Shown piece by piece: positions 35,031 to 44,232 of a stretch of DNA of 64,000 nt. Position numbers and translations under genes: made by a program. Location of the stretch: contig JALSJN010000075.1 of NCBI GenBank assembly GCA_026989335.1, positions 62,001 through 126,000 on the forward strand. The letters run 5' to 3'. The notes under the pieces were generated by a model that saw only the letters and a program-made list of their open reading frames with translations, did no database searches and was not told the DNA's origin. This stretch comes from Thiotrichaceae bacterium. Its GTDB lineage: Bacteria > Pseudomonadota > Gammaproteobacteria > Thiotrichales > Thiotrichaceae. Each line of letters opens with the position of its first letter. Positions within the stretch are counted from its first letter, which is position 1.

Positions 35031-36710
35031 ATGTCACAAGCACTCACTACTCATAAGCTCCACAAAGGCACAAAATTTAAAACCCCTAATCGTTGGGTGA
35101 TGTTGACGGTGCTTATTGCGTTGATTATGTCTTTGCCAGTGCTGGTTGTTGGTAGCGCTATTTTCGTGCCTTTTAATGATAACTGGCAGCATCTTAAGGA
35201 ATTCTTGCTAATAGAATATATCAGTAATTCCCTGATTCTTATGCTTGGGGTGAGTGTTGGCGTGCTATCGATGGGGGTTATTACCGCATGGTTGACCAGT
35301 ATGTGCGAGTTCCCTCAGCGGCGTTTATTCTCGTGGTTATTGTTACTGCCACTGGCGATTCCTGCCTATATTATTGCTTATACTTACACGGGTCTATTAG
35401 ATTTTTCGGGTCCGATTCAAACACAGTTGCGTGAGTTGACCGGCTGGGGTTATGGTGATTATTGGTTTCCTGAGGTGCGTTCTATCGAAGGTGCTATTGT
35501 GATGCTGTCACTGGTTTTATATCCTTATGTTTATATGATGGCACGCGTTGCTTTTTTAGAACAATCCGCAGGTGCGCTTGAAGTAAGTCGTACCTTAGGT
35601 AGTACACCATTAAATGGCTTTTTCCGCGTGGCATTGCCGTTAGCTCGACCCGCTATTATTACGGGTTTATCATTGGCCTTAATGGAAACATTGGCTGACT
35701 TTGGTACCGTACAGTATTTTGGTATAGCTACATTTACTACCGGTATTTTTCGCACATGGTTTGGCGTGGGGGATGGTACTACAGCATCGCAGTTAGCGGT
35801 GATGATGCTGTTTTTTGTGTTTGCATTAATCTTACTAGAACGCTGGTCGCGCAAGCGGGCAAAATTTCACAATACTAGTCAAAAGCACATGGCAATTAAA
35901 CGTTTTAAATTGAAAGGTGCTAAAGCATTTTGGGCGTGGCTTGCATGTTTGTTGCCGGTATTGTTTGGTTTTATTTTACCCGCTTTGCAGCTGTTATGGT
36001 GGTTTTTTACAACCGCAGAAGAAACTATTGATGCCTCCTTTTTTAGTTTAACCATCAATACGATGTTACTGGCAATAAGTGCAGCAATGATAGCGGTAAC
36101 AATTGCTTTATTGTTGGCCTATGGCAAACGCCTTCATTATAAACCCTTGATACGCTCAGGTGTTTCTATTGCTTCCCTTGGCTATGCCGTGCCAGGCACC
36201 GTTATTGCGGTAGGTATAATGACACCGCTTGCATTTATAGATAATACAGTCGATGCTTGGATGCGTGAGAGCTTTAATGTTTCAACAGGCTTATTGTTGT
36301 CAGGTACGGTATTTGCTTTGTTATTTGCATACACGGTGCGTTTTTTAGCGGTGTCGGTCAATGCGGTTGAGTCCGGTTTGGGGAAAATTAAACCAACAAT
36401 GGATGATGCGGGACGCTCAATGGGCTTATCGCCACTTGGCGTGTTACGGCAGATACACTTACCCTTAATGCGTGGCACCGTGTTAACCGCTTTGCTTTTA
36501 GTTTTTGTTGATGTTTTAAAAGAGTTGCCAGCGACTTTGATTTTGCGCCCCTTCAACTTTAATACACTCGCGGTTCGCGCCCATGAATTAGCTGCAGATG
36601 AACGCTTAGCCGATGCTGCGACTCCAGCACTAATGATTGTATTAGTGGGAATACTTCCCGTCATTTTATTGAGTCGCGCAATTAGCCACTCGCGTGTAGG
36701 AGAGAAATAA
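35031..36710 (+). CDS. fbpB: Fe(III) ABC transporter permease, fused two-domain
   Basis: A 559-residue inner-membrane permease with about twelve helices, made of two homologous halves (binding-protein-dependent transport permease domains), as usual for FbpB/SfuB. Each half has the cytoplasmic EAA loop that contacts the ATPase: EVSRTLGSTPLNGFFRVALPLARP near residue 180-203 and DDAGRSMGLSPLGVLRQIHLPLMRG near 460-485. The start chosen (ATG 35031) has no strong ribosome site; a TTG at 34989 would add 14 residues. It joins fbpC directly. Confidence 0.93.
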   Translation: MSQALTTHKLHKGTKFKTPNRWVMLTVLIALIMSLPVLVVGSAIFVPFNDNWQHLKEFLLIEYISNSLILMLGVSVGVLSMGVITAWLTSMCEFPQRRLFSWLLLLPLAIPAYIIAYTYTGLLDFSGPIQTQLRELTGWGYGDYWFPEVRSIEGAIVMLSLVLYPYVYMMARVAFLEQSAGALEVSRTLGSTPLNGFFRVALPLARPAIITGLSLALMETLADFGTVQYFGIATFTTGIFRTWFGVGDGTTASQLAVMMLFFVFALILLERWSRKRAKFHNTSQKHMAIKRFKLKGAKAFWAWLACLLPVLFGFILPALQLLWWFFTTAEETIDASFFSLTINTMLLAISAAMIAVTIALLLAYGKRLHYKPLIRSGVSIASLGYAVPGTVIAVGIMTPLAFIDNTVDAWMRESFNVSTGLLLSGTVFALLFAYTVRFLAVSVNAVESGLGKIKPTMDDAGRSMGLSPLGVLRQIHLPLMRGTVLTALLLVFVDVLKELPATLILRPFNFNTLAVRAHELAADERLADAATPALMIVLVGILPVILLSRAISHSRVGEK

Positions 36711-37784
36711 ATGCCTGATTCTCAGAAAAATCCACAGCAAAAAATAATGCTAGCCGTTAATCATGTATCTATCGCATATGGCAGAAATGCTGTGGTAGAG
36801 GATGTTTCGCTGCAATTAAAAAAAGGTGAAATTGGTTGTTTTCTCGGTCCTAGTGGTTGCGGTAAAACCACCTTACTGCGTGCTATTGCAGGTTTTGAGC
36901 CCTTGAAAAAAGGTGACGTTCAAATAAATAAAAGTGTCGTCAGTAGTATTAACACGCACCTAGCACCTGAGAAGCGTAATATCGGTATGGTGTTTCAAGA
37001 TTTTGCGTTATTCCCGCACCTAACGATTGCCGATAATATCGCTTTTGGTATCCGATATTTAAAACGTGTCGAGCAGCAACTGCGTATCCAACAACTATTG
37101 GAAATGGTTTCATTGGGCGATTACGGGAACCGTTACCCTCATGAGTTATCTGGTGGGCAGCAACAACGAATTGCGTTGATTCGTGCGTTAGCACCGAAGC
37201 CTGATTTGCTGTTAATGGATGAGCCTTTTTCCAGTATGGATGTGGAGTTACGCCAAGAACTCGCCACTGAAATTAGAGATATTCTAAAGCAAGAAAACAT
37301 AACCGCAATCCTCGTTACCCACGATCAAAATGAAGCCTTTTTAGTCGCTGATACCATTGGCGTAATGCAACAGGGAAGACTCACGCAGTGGGCAGAAGGC
37401 TATGAACTTTATCATCAGCCTGCTAATGCCTTTATAGCTGACTTCATAGGGCAGGGCGTATTTATTGAAGGAGAGGTATTGTGTGAACACAGTATCAAGA
37501 CACCGTTAGAAATTGTTCACGAAAAAGTCCCCAAAGGCTGTCAGCCGGGCTGTAAGGTTAATGTGTTTGTACGACCTGATGATATTATTCTTGATGAAAG
37601 TGCAGACTTAAAAGCAACCGTTGTCGGGCGAGAGTTTCGTGGTGCAAACTTTATTTACTCCCTTGAGCTTGCCGATGGTAATAGGCTCTTAACTCTAGAG
37701 CATTCGCATCATCGTCATGCTATTGGTGATGAAGTAGGGTTGCGGCTTGATTTAGAGCATGTGGTTGTGTTTGCAATTAAGTAA
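36711..37784 (+). CDS. fbpC: Fe(III) ABC transporter ATP-binding protein
   Basis: A 357-residue ABC ATPase. Walker A GPSGCGKTT near residue 47-55, the signature LSGGQQQR near 146, Walker B LLLMDEPFS near 165 and the His switch VTHDQ near 202 are all present. A C-terminal TOBE-like regulatory domain (KVNVFVRPDDIIL onward, residues about 280-357) is typical of FbpC/PotA. The ATG follows the permease stop immediately (adjacent), so the two are translated together. Confidence 0.95.
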   Translation: MPDSQKNPQQKIMLAVNHVSIAYGRNAVVEDVSLQLKKGEIGCFLGPSGCGKTTLLRAIAGFEPLKKGDVQINKSVVSSINTHLAPEKRNIGMVFQDFALFPHLTIADNIAFGIRYLKRVEQQLRIQQLLEMVSLGDYGNRYPHELSGGQQQRIALIRALAPKPDLLLMDEPFSSMDVELRQELATEIRDILKQENITAILVTHDQNEAFLVADTIGVMQQGRLTQWAEGYELYHQPANAFIADFIGQGVFIEGEVLCEHSIKTPLEIVHEKVPKGCQPGCKVNVFVRPDDIILDESADLKATVVGREFRGANFIYSLELADGNRLLTLEHSHHRHAIGDEVGLRLDLEHVVVFAIK

Positions 37785-38046
37785 AGCCTGTCTGGTATTC
37801 TCTAGTTGATGTAACGCCATTAATCTCGCTGTAAGGCTTTGAATAGTAATTGATATAAGTCAATATATTCATATTTGTGTTCTTGTTATTATATTTATCT
37901 ATAGTGGAGAATAGAATTTGTTTCTAATTATAGTTGAAATAGCCGTTTGTAAGTGATAGTGTGTGAGCGTGAAAAATTCACCGCTAACCGTTGCTATATA
38001 TAAGCTTTCACTTATTTAGCCGCACTTAAAAAGGAGTCTCAATAAT

Positions 38047-38895
38047 ATGTTAACTACCAACCCATTCGCAGAGCTTGCTAATGTCTCAGAGCTTATCTCG
38101 CCGACAACGATGCAAATTTATGCGGTTTTAATGTTTCTTTTAGTTGTCGGTGGAACCATTCTCGACATAGTACACAAGAAAAGCATGAAGTACTTTAATG
38201 AATATACTGACAAGGCTAACGCTAAAGCTACCAAGCAAGTAAGCGCAAGTGATATGGCTAGTATGCGAGTAAAAGTATTAACCAGTGAAGTTTTAACCTC
38301 TTCAGAATTTTCAAATCAAAAACGTCGTTTGTCGCATTTGTTAACGATGTATGGTTTTACACTTTTTGTTATTACATCGGCGATCATGATCTTTTTCTAC
38401 GGTGATGCGGCGGGTGGTGAAACACCTTCAATCTGGCCTTTATTATGGCACCTAGGTGCATTAATGCTGTGTGTGGGTGGTTACTGGTTCTGGTTTGCTA
38501 TCCGTGTGGATGTCGCTGCAGAAGGTAAGAAGTGGTACGATATCGCTCCAAGAGCTGATATGTTCATCCTTTCTTTATTGGGTACTTGTACCTTTGCATT
38601 ACTTTGGTCTTTCACCAGTGGTGCAGGAATATTCTTCTTATTATTCCTAATTTCTAGTTTGTTCTTATTTGGTGGTGTGTATTGGTCGAAATTTGCTCAT
38701 ATGTTCTTTAAGCCTGCTGCTGCTTATCAGAAGAAAGTGCTTGAAGCTAATGGTCATAATCAAAACTTGCCTTATGTCCCAGACTTATCAAGTGCTGAAG
38801 TGCATGAAAAATACCCTGATATTCCTACTTACATGGGTAAAAACCCACCTAATATGGGGCCTGGTATCAGACGCGAATCAGCTAATCATTACTAA
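38047..38895 (+). CDS. aprM: APS reductase membrane subunit AprM
   Basis: A 282-residue integral membrane protein with about five to six helices (for example YAVLMFLLVVGGTILDI near 25-41, LTMYGFTLFVITSAIMIFFYG near 101-121, LLWHLGALMLCVGGYWFWFAI, FILSLLGTCTFALLWSF and a following GIFFLLFLISSLFLFGGVYW). It matches AprM, which sulfur oxidisers of the Apr lineage with aprMBA order use to anchor APS reductase and pass electrons to the quinone pool. The Cys/His residues near the fourth helix are unassigned. It precedes aprB by 39 bp. AAGGAGT is the ribosome site. Confidence 0.9.
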   Translation: MLTTNPFAELANVSELISPTTMQIYAVLMFLLVVGGTILDIVHKKSMKYFNEYTDKANAKATKQVSASDMASMRVKVLTSEVLTSSEFSNQKRRLSHLLTMYGFTLFVITSAIMIFFYGDAAGGETPSIWPLLWHLGALMLCVGGYWFWFAIRVDVAAEGKKWYDIAPRADMFILSLLGTCTFALLWSFTSGAGIFFLLFLISSLFLFGGVYWSKFAHMFFKPAAAYQKKVLEANGHNQNLPYVPDLSSAEVHEKYPDIPTYMGKNPPNMGPGIRRESANHY

Positions 38896-38934
38896 ACCAA
38901 ATTAACCGTTAGAAGAATTTAAGAGGAATTTATT

Positions 38935-39417
38935 ATGCCTACATATGTACATATGACTCGATGTGATGGTTGTGGCGAATGTGTTGACATTTGCCCATCA
39001 GATATCATGCACATTGATAAAACGATACGCCGTGCTTACAACATAGAACCCAATATGTGTTGGGAGTGTTATTCTTGTGTAAAAGCTTGCCCACATAATG
39101 CAATTGACGTGCGTGGTTATGCTGACTTCACACCGTTAGGAAGCTCCGTTCGCGTACACCGTGATGAAGAGAAAGGCGTTATCGCCTGGAGAATTATCTT
39201 CCGTAACGGAACCAAAGATTTTGAATTGCTTGCACCCATAACTACCAAACCATGGGGAGAAGGTATACCTGATCTAAATACTGCTGAAGCACCGAGCGAT
39301 GAAATGCGTAATAGTCAGTTGCTCTATAACGAGCCGAAGTATATTCGTATGGATGAAGGTGGTTTACACACCTTTGAAACCAATAAGTTATCATTGAAAG
39401 AAGGGGTTTACTACTAA
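38935..39417 (+). CDS. aprB: Adenylylsulfate reductase beta subunit
   Basis: A 160-residue iron-sulfur subunit carrying two [4Fe-4S] clusters: CDGCGECVDICP at residues 10-21 and CWECYSCVKACP at 42-53. The clusters pass electrons between AprA's FAD and the membrane. The C-terminal half (EGIPDLNTAEAPSDEMRN and later) wraps around AprA in the known structure. It overlaps aprA by one base (TAATG). Confidence 0.97.
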   Translation: MPTYVHMTRCDGCGECVDICPSDIMHIDKTIRRAYNIEPNMCWECYSCVKACPHNAIDVRGYADFTPLGSSVRVHRDEEKGVIAWRIIFRNGTKDFELLAPITTKPWGEGIPDLNTAEAPSDEMRNSQLLYNEPKYIRMDEGGLHTFETNKLSLKEGVYY

Positions 39418-41324
39418 TGGCTTACAAGACTATTATTGAAGATGATATTGATGTGCTTGTAGCAGGTGCTGGTCTAGGTGGTACAGGTGCTGCTTTTGAA
39501 GCGAGATACTGGGGCAAAGACAAGAAGATTATTATTGCTGAGAAAGCAAATATTGATCGTTCTGGAGCTGTTGCGCAGGGTCTTTACGCCATCAACTGTT
39601 ACATGGGAACGCGTTTCGGTGAAAACAACCCAGAAGATCACGTACGTTATGCACGTATGGATTTAATGGGTATGGTACGTGAAGATTTACTGTTTGATAT
39701 GGCGCGCCATGTGGATTCGGCAGTACACCAGTTTGAAGAATGGGGTATGCCAATCATGAAAGACCCAGAGACAGGTAATTACCTGCGTGAAGGTCGTTGG
39801 CAAATAATGATTCATGGTGAGTCATATAAGCCTATGGTTGCAGAAGCGGCTAAGAAATCAGCCGACAAAGTCTTTAACCGTATTTGTGTAACACATCTTC
39901 TTATGGATGAGTCTACAGAAAACCGTGTTGCTGGTGCAGTTGGTTTTAATGTGCGTACCGGTAACTACCACGTATTTAAATCAAAGACAGTAATCGTGGG
40001 TGCTGGTGGTGCTTCAAATATTTACAAGCCTCGTTCAGTAGGTGAGGGCGCTGGTCGTGTTTGGTATGCACCATGGTCATCAGGTTCTGCTTACGGTCTT
40101 ATGATTGAAGCGGGTGCTAAAATGACCCAGATGGAGAACAAAATAGTTCTTTGTCGTTTTAAGGATGGTTATGGTCCTGTTGGCGCATACTTCTTACATC
40201 TTAAGACTTATACGCAGAATGCTGCGGGTGAAGAGTACGAATCAAAGTGGTTCCCATCATTGTCTAAAGACATTGTAGGTAAAGAATACTTGGATACGGA
40301 AGGTCAGCATTTATCACATAAGCCGATTCCAACCTGTTTACGTAATCATGCCTTTATTAACGAAGTAAATGCAGGTCGTGGCCCGATATACATGGTTACA
40401 ACAGAAGCATTCCAAGATCCGCATCTTGAAGAAATTGGATGGCATAACTTCTTAGGTATGACGGTTGGTCAAGCAGTACTTTGGGCAGCTACTGATGTTG
40501 ACCCCAAATACGAAAACCCTGAACTTACAACATCTGAGCCTTATGTAATGGGTTCTCACGCTACTGGTTGTGGCGCATGGTGTTCTGGTCCTGAAGATTT
40601 ATCGCCTAAAGAGTACTTCTGGGGGTATAATCGCATGACCACTGTTCAAGGTTTATTCGGTTGTGGTGATGCTGTTGGTGGAACACCGCATGCATTCTCC
40701 TCAGGTTCATTTACTGAAGGTCGTTTAGCGGCAAAAGCGGCAATTCAATATATTGCTGATGGTAAAGCTGATGGTATTAGTGTTACCGATGCGCAGATTG
40801 AAAAGCGTCGTGAAGAAGTTTATAAACCAATGGATATTTACCGTACTTATCGTAATCATATTACAGCAGGTTCAGTAAACCCATATTATATTAACCCAAG
40901 ACAAGGTCTTGATCGTCTACAAAAGATCATGGATGAGTACTGTGGTGGTGTAACGGTAAGTTACATGACTAACGCTAATCTTTTGACAATAGGTCTTAAG
41001 AAGATGGGTCTACTGGCTGAAGATTGGCAAAATGGTATAGCTGCAGAAGATATTCATGAGTTACTACGTGCTTGGGAACTTAAGCATCGTATATTAACTT
41101 CTGAGTCTGTATTGCAACATACGCTTTTCCGTGATGAGACACGCTGGCCTGGTTACTACTACCGTGGCGATAAAATGAAGCTGGATGACAAGAATTGGCA
41201 TGTATTAACTGTTTCTCAGCGTAATCCAGAAACAGGTGAATACACCATGGAAAAGGCACCGCTTTATCATTTAGCTGATGATGATGAGGGAGCTAAAGCA
41301 GGTAAGTTGGAAAAAAAGAAGTAG
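39417..41324 (+). CDS. aprA: Adenylylsulfate reductase alpha subunit
   Basis: A 635-residue FAD flavoprotein. In sulfur oxidisers it runs in reverse: sulfite plus AMP to APS, with release of two electrons. The FAD-binding fold starts at DVLVAGAGLGGTGAAFEAR, residues about 12-31. TVIVGAGGASNIYKPRSVGEGAGR near 190-215 and FGCGDAVGGTPHAFSSGSFTEGR near 415-440 complete the flavin site. Length and motifs match known AprA. It is the third gene of aprMBA and is followed by a strong terminator. Whether sat (ATP sulfurylase) or another AMP-releasing route acts with it cannot be seen here; adk lies in the same window. Confidence 0.98.
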   Translation: MAYKTIIEDDIDVLVAGAGLGGTGAAFEARYWGKDKKIIIAEKANIDRSGAVAQGLYAINCYMGTRFGENNPEDHVRYARMDLMGMVREDLLFDMARHVDSAVHQFEEWGMPIMKDPETGNYLREGRWQIMIHGESYKPMVAEAAKKSADKVFNRICVTHLLMDESTENRVAGAVGFNVRTGNYHVFKSKTVIVGAGGASNIYKPRSVGEGAGRVWYAPWSSGSAYGLMIEAGAKMTQMENKIVLCRFKDGYGPVGAYFLHLKTYTQNAAGEEYESKWFPSLSKDIVGKEYLDTEGQHLSHKPIPTCLRNHAFINEVNAGRGPIYMVTTEAFQDPHLEEIGWHNFLGMTVGQAVLWAATDVDPKYENPELTTSEPYVMGSHATGCGAWCSGPEDLSPKEYFWGYNRMTTVQGLFGCGDAVGGTPHAFSSGSFTEGRLAAKAAIQYIADGKADGISVTDAQIEKRREEVYKPMDIYRTYRNHITAGSVNPYYINPRQGLDRLQKIMDEYCGGVTVSYMTNANLLTIGLKKMGLLAEDWQNGIAAEDIHELLRAWELKHRILTSESVLQHTLFRDETRWPGYYYRGDKMKLDDKNWHVLTVSQRNPETGEYTMEKAPLYHLADDDEGAKAGKLEKKK

Positions 41325-41366
41325 ACTACTTGTAGGTACGTTTTAGTAAGCGTATTTATTGTAGAT

Positions 41367-41399
41367 AAAAAAAGGCCAGCATTTTGCTGGTCTTTTTTT
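41367..41399 (+). terminator. Intrinsic terminator after aprA
   Basis: The stem CCAGC/GCTGG (extended by G-T pairs) with a short loop and a run of seven T residues, ending the aprMBA transcript. Confidence 0.88.
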
Positions 41400-41485
41400 A
41401 TCCCAGCTTCAAGAATGGTAGTCTTCTTGTTAGGATGCCTTCTTCAAAGAAGGCATAGTTAAGTCATTAGAAAACTGGAGTTATT

Positions 41486-41836
41486 ATGAATATCATTGAT
41501 CTTAAAGATGAAGATATATTAAAAGTTGCTGAACCCTATTGGGATGACCTTGTTAAATACTCTAATAATAAGAATTATGGTGCATTTACGAGACACTTTT
41601 CTCACAAAATGAAATTAGCAGCGAATGAAGTTGAAATCGGCAAGCAGTTTGCGAAAAGTCAATTAACCAAAAACTTGGCAAAAGAGAGAGAATACCTTGG
41701 TATCATTCGTCGTGGAGAGCATGTGACCGTTCTTTACAAGCAAACTAACACCAAGCAAGAGGGTGAGTGGCTAGGGCGATTGGTTTTAGGTTTTGAAGGC
41801 GAGGAAATCAAAATATTTGGTGCTACCCTTTTTTAA
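41486..41836 (+). CDS. Small soluble protein, NTF2/SnoaL-like size
   Basis: A 116-residue soluble protein with no signal peptide. The N-terminus has a helix-rich segment (EDILKVAEPYWDDLVKYSNNK) and the C-terminal half predicted strands, ending in VLGFEGEEIKIFGATLF, which suits a small alpha+beta NTF2-like fold. No motif identifies a function. GGAG precedes the ATG. It stands just after the apr operon and before a family A repeat, in the group of little-known genes that includes the FKBP and TPR proteins. Confidence 0.6.
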   Translation: MNIIDLKDEDILKVAEPYWDDLVKYSNNKNYGAFTRHFSHKMKLAANEVEIGKQFAKSQLTKNLAKEREYLGIIRRGEHVTVLYKQTNTKQEGEWLGRLVLGFEGEEIKIFGATLF

Positions 41837-41853
41837 AAAACATTGATTCTTTT

Positions 41854-42012
41854 AAGGAAAGACTGATTAAGTCCAATTACTTTATACTGGCTAGAATCAT
41901 CCTGAATTTTCAAGAAGTGAACGAGAATAGTTGCTCTATTGTCGCGAACTTCGTGGAAATTCAGGATGATTCTAGCCAGCTGAAAATAATTGGACTTAAT
42001 CAGGATCTCCTT
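41854..42012. repeat. Family A palindromic element, copy 3 (near-perfect hairpin)
   Basis: About 159 bp forming one long inverted repeat. The left arm (CTGATTAAGTCCAATTA, then CTGGCTAGAATCATCCTGAA) matches the reverse complement of the right arm (TTCAGGATGATTCTAGCCAG, then TAATTGGACTTAATCAGG) almost base for base, with a short central loop around 41934. It is the best-preserved member of family A and lies just before the FKBP gene. Confidence 0.9.
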
Positions 42013-42106
42013 AATGCAGGTGATGGTTTGAGTACATCACTTAATAATGAATTTTTCTATACTAAGACCTTCAAAACCGTATTATGGATTACTAATAAAT
42101 TTTATT

Positions 42107-42616
42107 ATGAAAGAAATTATTCAAAAAGATAAGCTGGTAGAACTCAGTTACAAAATAGTCGATCAAAAGTCAGGTGAAGTTTTAACGTTAGTTGAATTTC
42201 CTGTGGCATATGTTCAAGGCGCAGGTTCTGTTTTAGCACCTGAGGTGACAGCGGAACTAGAAGGTAAGTCAGTCGGTGATATTATCGAAGTACCTATTGA
42301 TTGTAACGAGCTCTACGGTCCTAGAGATGAGTCACTCGTTTTTACTGATCGTATTGAGAATGTTCCTAAAGAATATCAAGAAGTAGGTTTGACGATCACC
42401 ATGGAAAGTGAAAAAGGCGATCCTAAAAACTTTATTGTAACCCGTTTTGATGATGAAACATTAACGGTTGATGGCAATAACCCCTTGTGTGGAAGAGAAG
42501 TTATTTTCAAACTTGAAATATTGTTGGTACGTGATGCAAGTGATGAAGAAATTGCATTGGGTGGTAAGCCTGATGATGATTCTGCCCCTGAGATTGAAGG
42601 AATGGTTGAAATCTAG
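42107..42616 (+). CDS. SlyD-like FKBP-type peptidyl-prolyl isomerase
   Basis: A 169-residue protein from the start chosen here (a longer frame from 42047 would begin close to the repeat). The FKBP domain opens with LVELSYKIVDQKSGEVL and closes with LTVDGNNPLCGREVIFKLEILLVRDAS near 125-151, the pattern of SlyD/FkpB (V-D-x-N-H-P-L-A-G-x-x-L-x-F). Two differences are visible: the family His is replaced by Asn in GNNPLC and a Cys stands where Ala is usual. The C-terminus is acidic, without the His/Cys metal tail of E. coli SlyD. It probably isomerises prolines and acts as a chaperone. Its neighbours are a TPR protein and a DUF4279 protein, of unknown connection. Confidence 0.85.
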   Translation: MKEIIQKDKLVELSYKIVDQKSGEVLTLVEFPVAYVQGAGSVLAPEVTAELEGKSVGDIIEVPIDCNELYGPRDESLVFTDRIENVPKEYQEVGLTITMESEKGDPKNFIVTRFDDETLTVDGNNPLCGREVIFKLEILLVRDASDEEIALGGKPDDDSAPEIEGMVEI

Positions 42617-42662
42617 TTTCAGAAATTCTCTCATTAAAAACTAACTAAGGCATAAAATATAG

Positions 42663-43508
42663 ATGGCAAATAAAGCACTTGAAGCATTTGAAAAAGAACT
42701 TTCAGGGTTAAATGAAAAGCTAGCCCCGTTAGAATGGGCTTCACCTAGGAATAATTTAGGCTATGCATTAGTTGCATTAGGTCAAAATAAGTCTGGAATA
42801 GAGCATTTAAAAAAGTCAATTACTGAAATGGGCGATGTACTGGAAGCTTCTGACCCAAAAGATGCACTTGATGACTGGGTTTCCTTACAGCTTACCTATG
42901 CAGCTGCACTCCATGCTTTAGGGCAACGTAATACGGGAGAGACGGTATCGCTTCTTAATAAGTCGATGGAGGCTTATAAAAAAATATTACCCGTATTAAA
43001 ACGTCAAGAATCGCCGTTAGAATGGGCGTTAATGATGCATAATATTGCGATGGTATTTCAAGACCTAGGTGAGCACTCGGAAGGATCGAGAACCTTAGAA
43101 CGGTCAATTACCGCATATAACAATGCCTTAACGCAACGATCAGCTAATGTAGTACCTTTGCAATGGGCGTTGTCTCAAAATAACGCTGCGGTTTCATTGC
43201 AAGTATTGGGTGAGATTCAACAAGATTCAGAAATACTAAAAGATGCGGTTGTATCCTACGGCAATGCCTGTCATAAATTAACACAATCAAAACATGCGGT
43301 TGCTTGGGTGATTACAACGGGTAACTTGGGTAGCGTACGTACACTTTTAGCAGAGAAAACCAACGATGCTGAAATGGCACGCCAAGCAGTTAATAACCTT
43401 AACGAGATTGTTGATTTTTTAAGTGGCGTGGCCAATACTAAATACTTAGTATTGGCAGAGCGCTTCCGAGATAAGGCAAAAGCGGTATTGGAAAAAATTA
43501 ACACATAG
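42663..43508 (+). CDS. TPR-repeat protein
   Basis: A 281-residue soluble protein made of a repeated 50-60 residue unit. Each unit ends with a helix pair of the TPR type: APLEWASPRNNLGYALVALGQ near 17-37, SPLEWALMMHNIAMVFQDLGE near 121-141 and VPLQWALSQNNAAVSLQVLGE near 174-194. Conserved P-L-x-W-A and N-x-x-x-x-L-G-E positions show internal duplication. TPR units bind protein partners, so this is likely a scaffold. No signal peptide or membrane helix is seen. It lies 46 bp after the FKBP gene and may be co-transcribed with it. Confidence 0.8.
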   Translation: MANKALEAFEKELSGLNEKLAPLEWASPRNNLGYALVALGQNKSGIEHLKKSITEMGDVLEASDPKDALDDWVSLQLTYAAALHALGQRNTGETVSLLNKSMEAYKKILPVLKRQESPLEWALMMHNIAMVFQDLGEHSEGSRTLERSITAYNNALTQRSANVVPLQWALSQNNAAVSLQVLGEIQQDSEILKDAVVSYGNACHKLTQSKHAVAWVITTGNLGSVRTLLAEKTNDAEMARQAVNNLNEIVDFLSGVANTKYLVLAERFRDKAKAVLEKINT

Positions 43509-43662
43509 TTATTTATAGGTAGCAACTGCTAGAGTATTTGCACGAACAGCAGTGAAATAAAAACAGCTTATTAAGTCGTTTTTCAATGAAAGCAATAGGG
43601 TTTAGCCCTGTCTAGTCGCTCATTTTTTTCGTATATGGGTTCTATTTAAGAGGATAAAAATT

Positions 43663-44073
43663 TTGGCAATAAATGAAGCAACAGTAACTTTTGCAATGGG
43701 TGGTTACAGCTTTGATACTGATGAAGTATCTCAGATTCTAGAAATTGAGCCGACAGCAGTAATGAATGGTAATACTAGGCTGGGTGATGATCTTCCTGCG
43801 GTGAGCTCATGGGAGTATTCATCTGAAAAAGTAATCGATGATGATATTGATATTTATTACATGACGCGAATGCTAATTAAGGAAATTGAACCTGCCAAAG
43901 ATAATATTATCATTGCAGCGGAGCGTTATAATTTAGTACCTAAAATTATCGTGAAGCTCGTTATATCTGCCGACAAAGATGAAGCTGTACCTGATATTGG
44001 AATTAGTACTAGAAATTTACGATTTTTATCAGAGATTGGTGCTTTTGTAGATATTAATATAAAGAAGCGATAA
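43663..44073 (+). CDS. DUF4279-like protein
   Basis: A 136-residue soluble protein. The pattern VTFAMGGYSFDTDEVSQILEIEPT at the start and ISTRNLRFLSEIGAFVDINI at the end agrees with DUF4279, whose members are small alpha/beta proteins often found near toxin or surface genes. Some DUF4279 members are predicted immunity proteins; no toxin is visible here. The start is a TTG at 43663 with AGAGGAT upstream; no in-frame ATG fits better. It stands between the TPR gene and ppiD. Confidence 0.6.
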   Translation: MAINEATVTFAMGGYSFDTDEVSQILEIEPTAVMNGNTRLGDDLPAVSSWEYSSEKVIDDDIDIYYMTRMLIKEIEPAKDNIIIAAERYNLVPKIIVKLVISADKDEAVPDIGISTRNLRFLSEIGAFVDINIKKR

Positions 44074-44232
44074 ATATTTGCACTAAGTCTATCAATCACC
44101 TTGGTAATTAATTATAGAGAACTCTTTAGATATTTGGTATCTCTGAACTAATAATGTAATATAGACCGCTTGAGATTCAGCAGTTGTAGGGCTATTTGCT
44201 GAAATATTATAGACTATAAAAAAAGAGATATT

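Noticed and set aside
37920-38010. Possible further family B copy before aprM
   Set aside because: Only the short block GAAATAGCCGTTT is shared; no ends were found.
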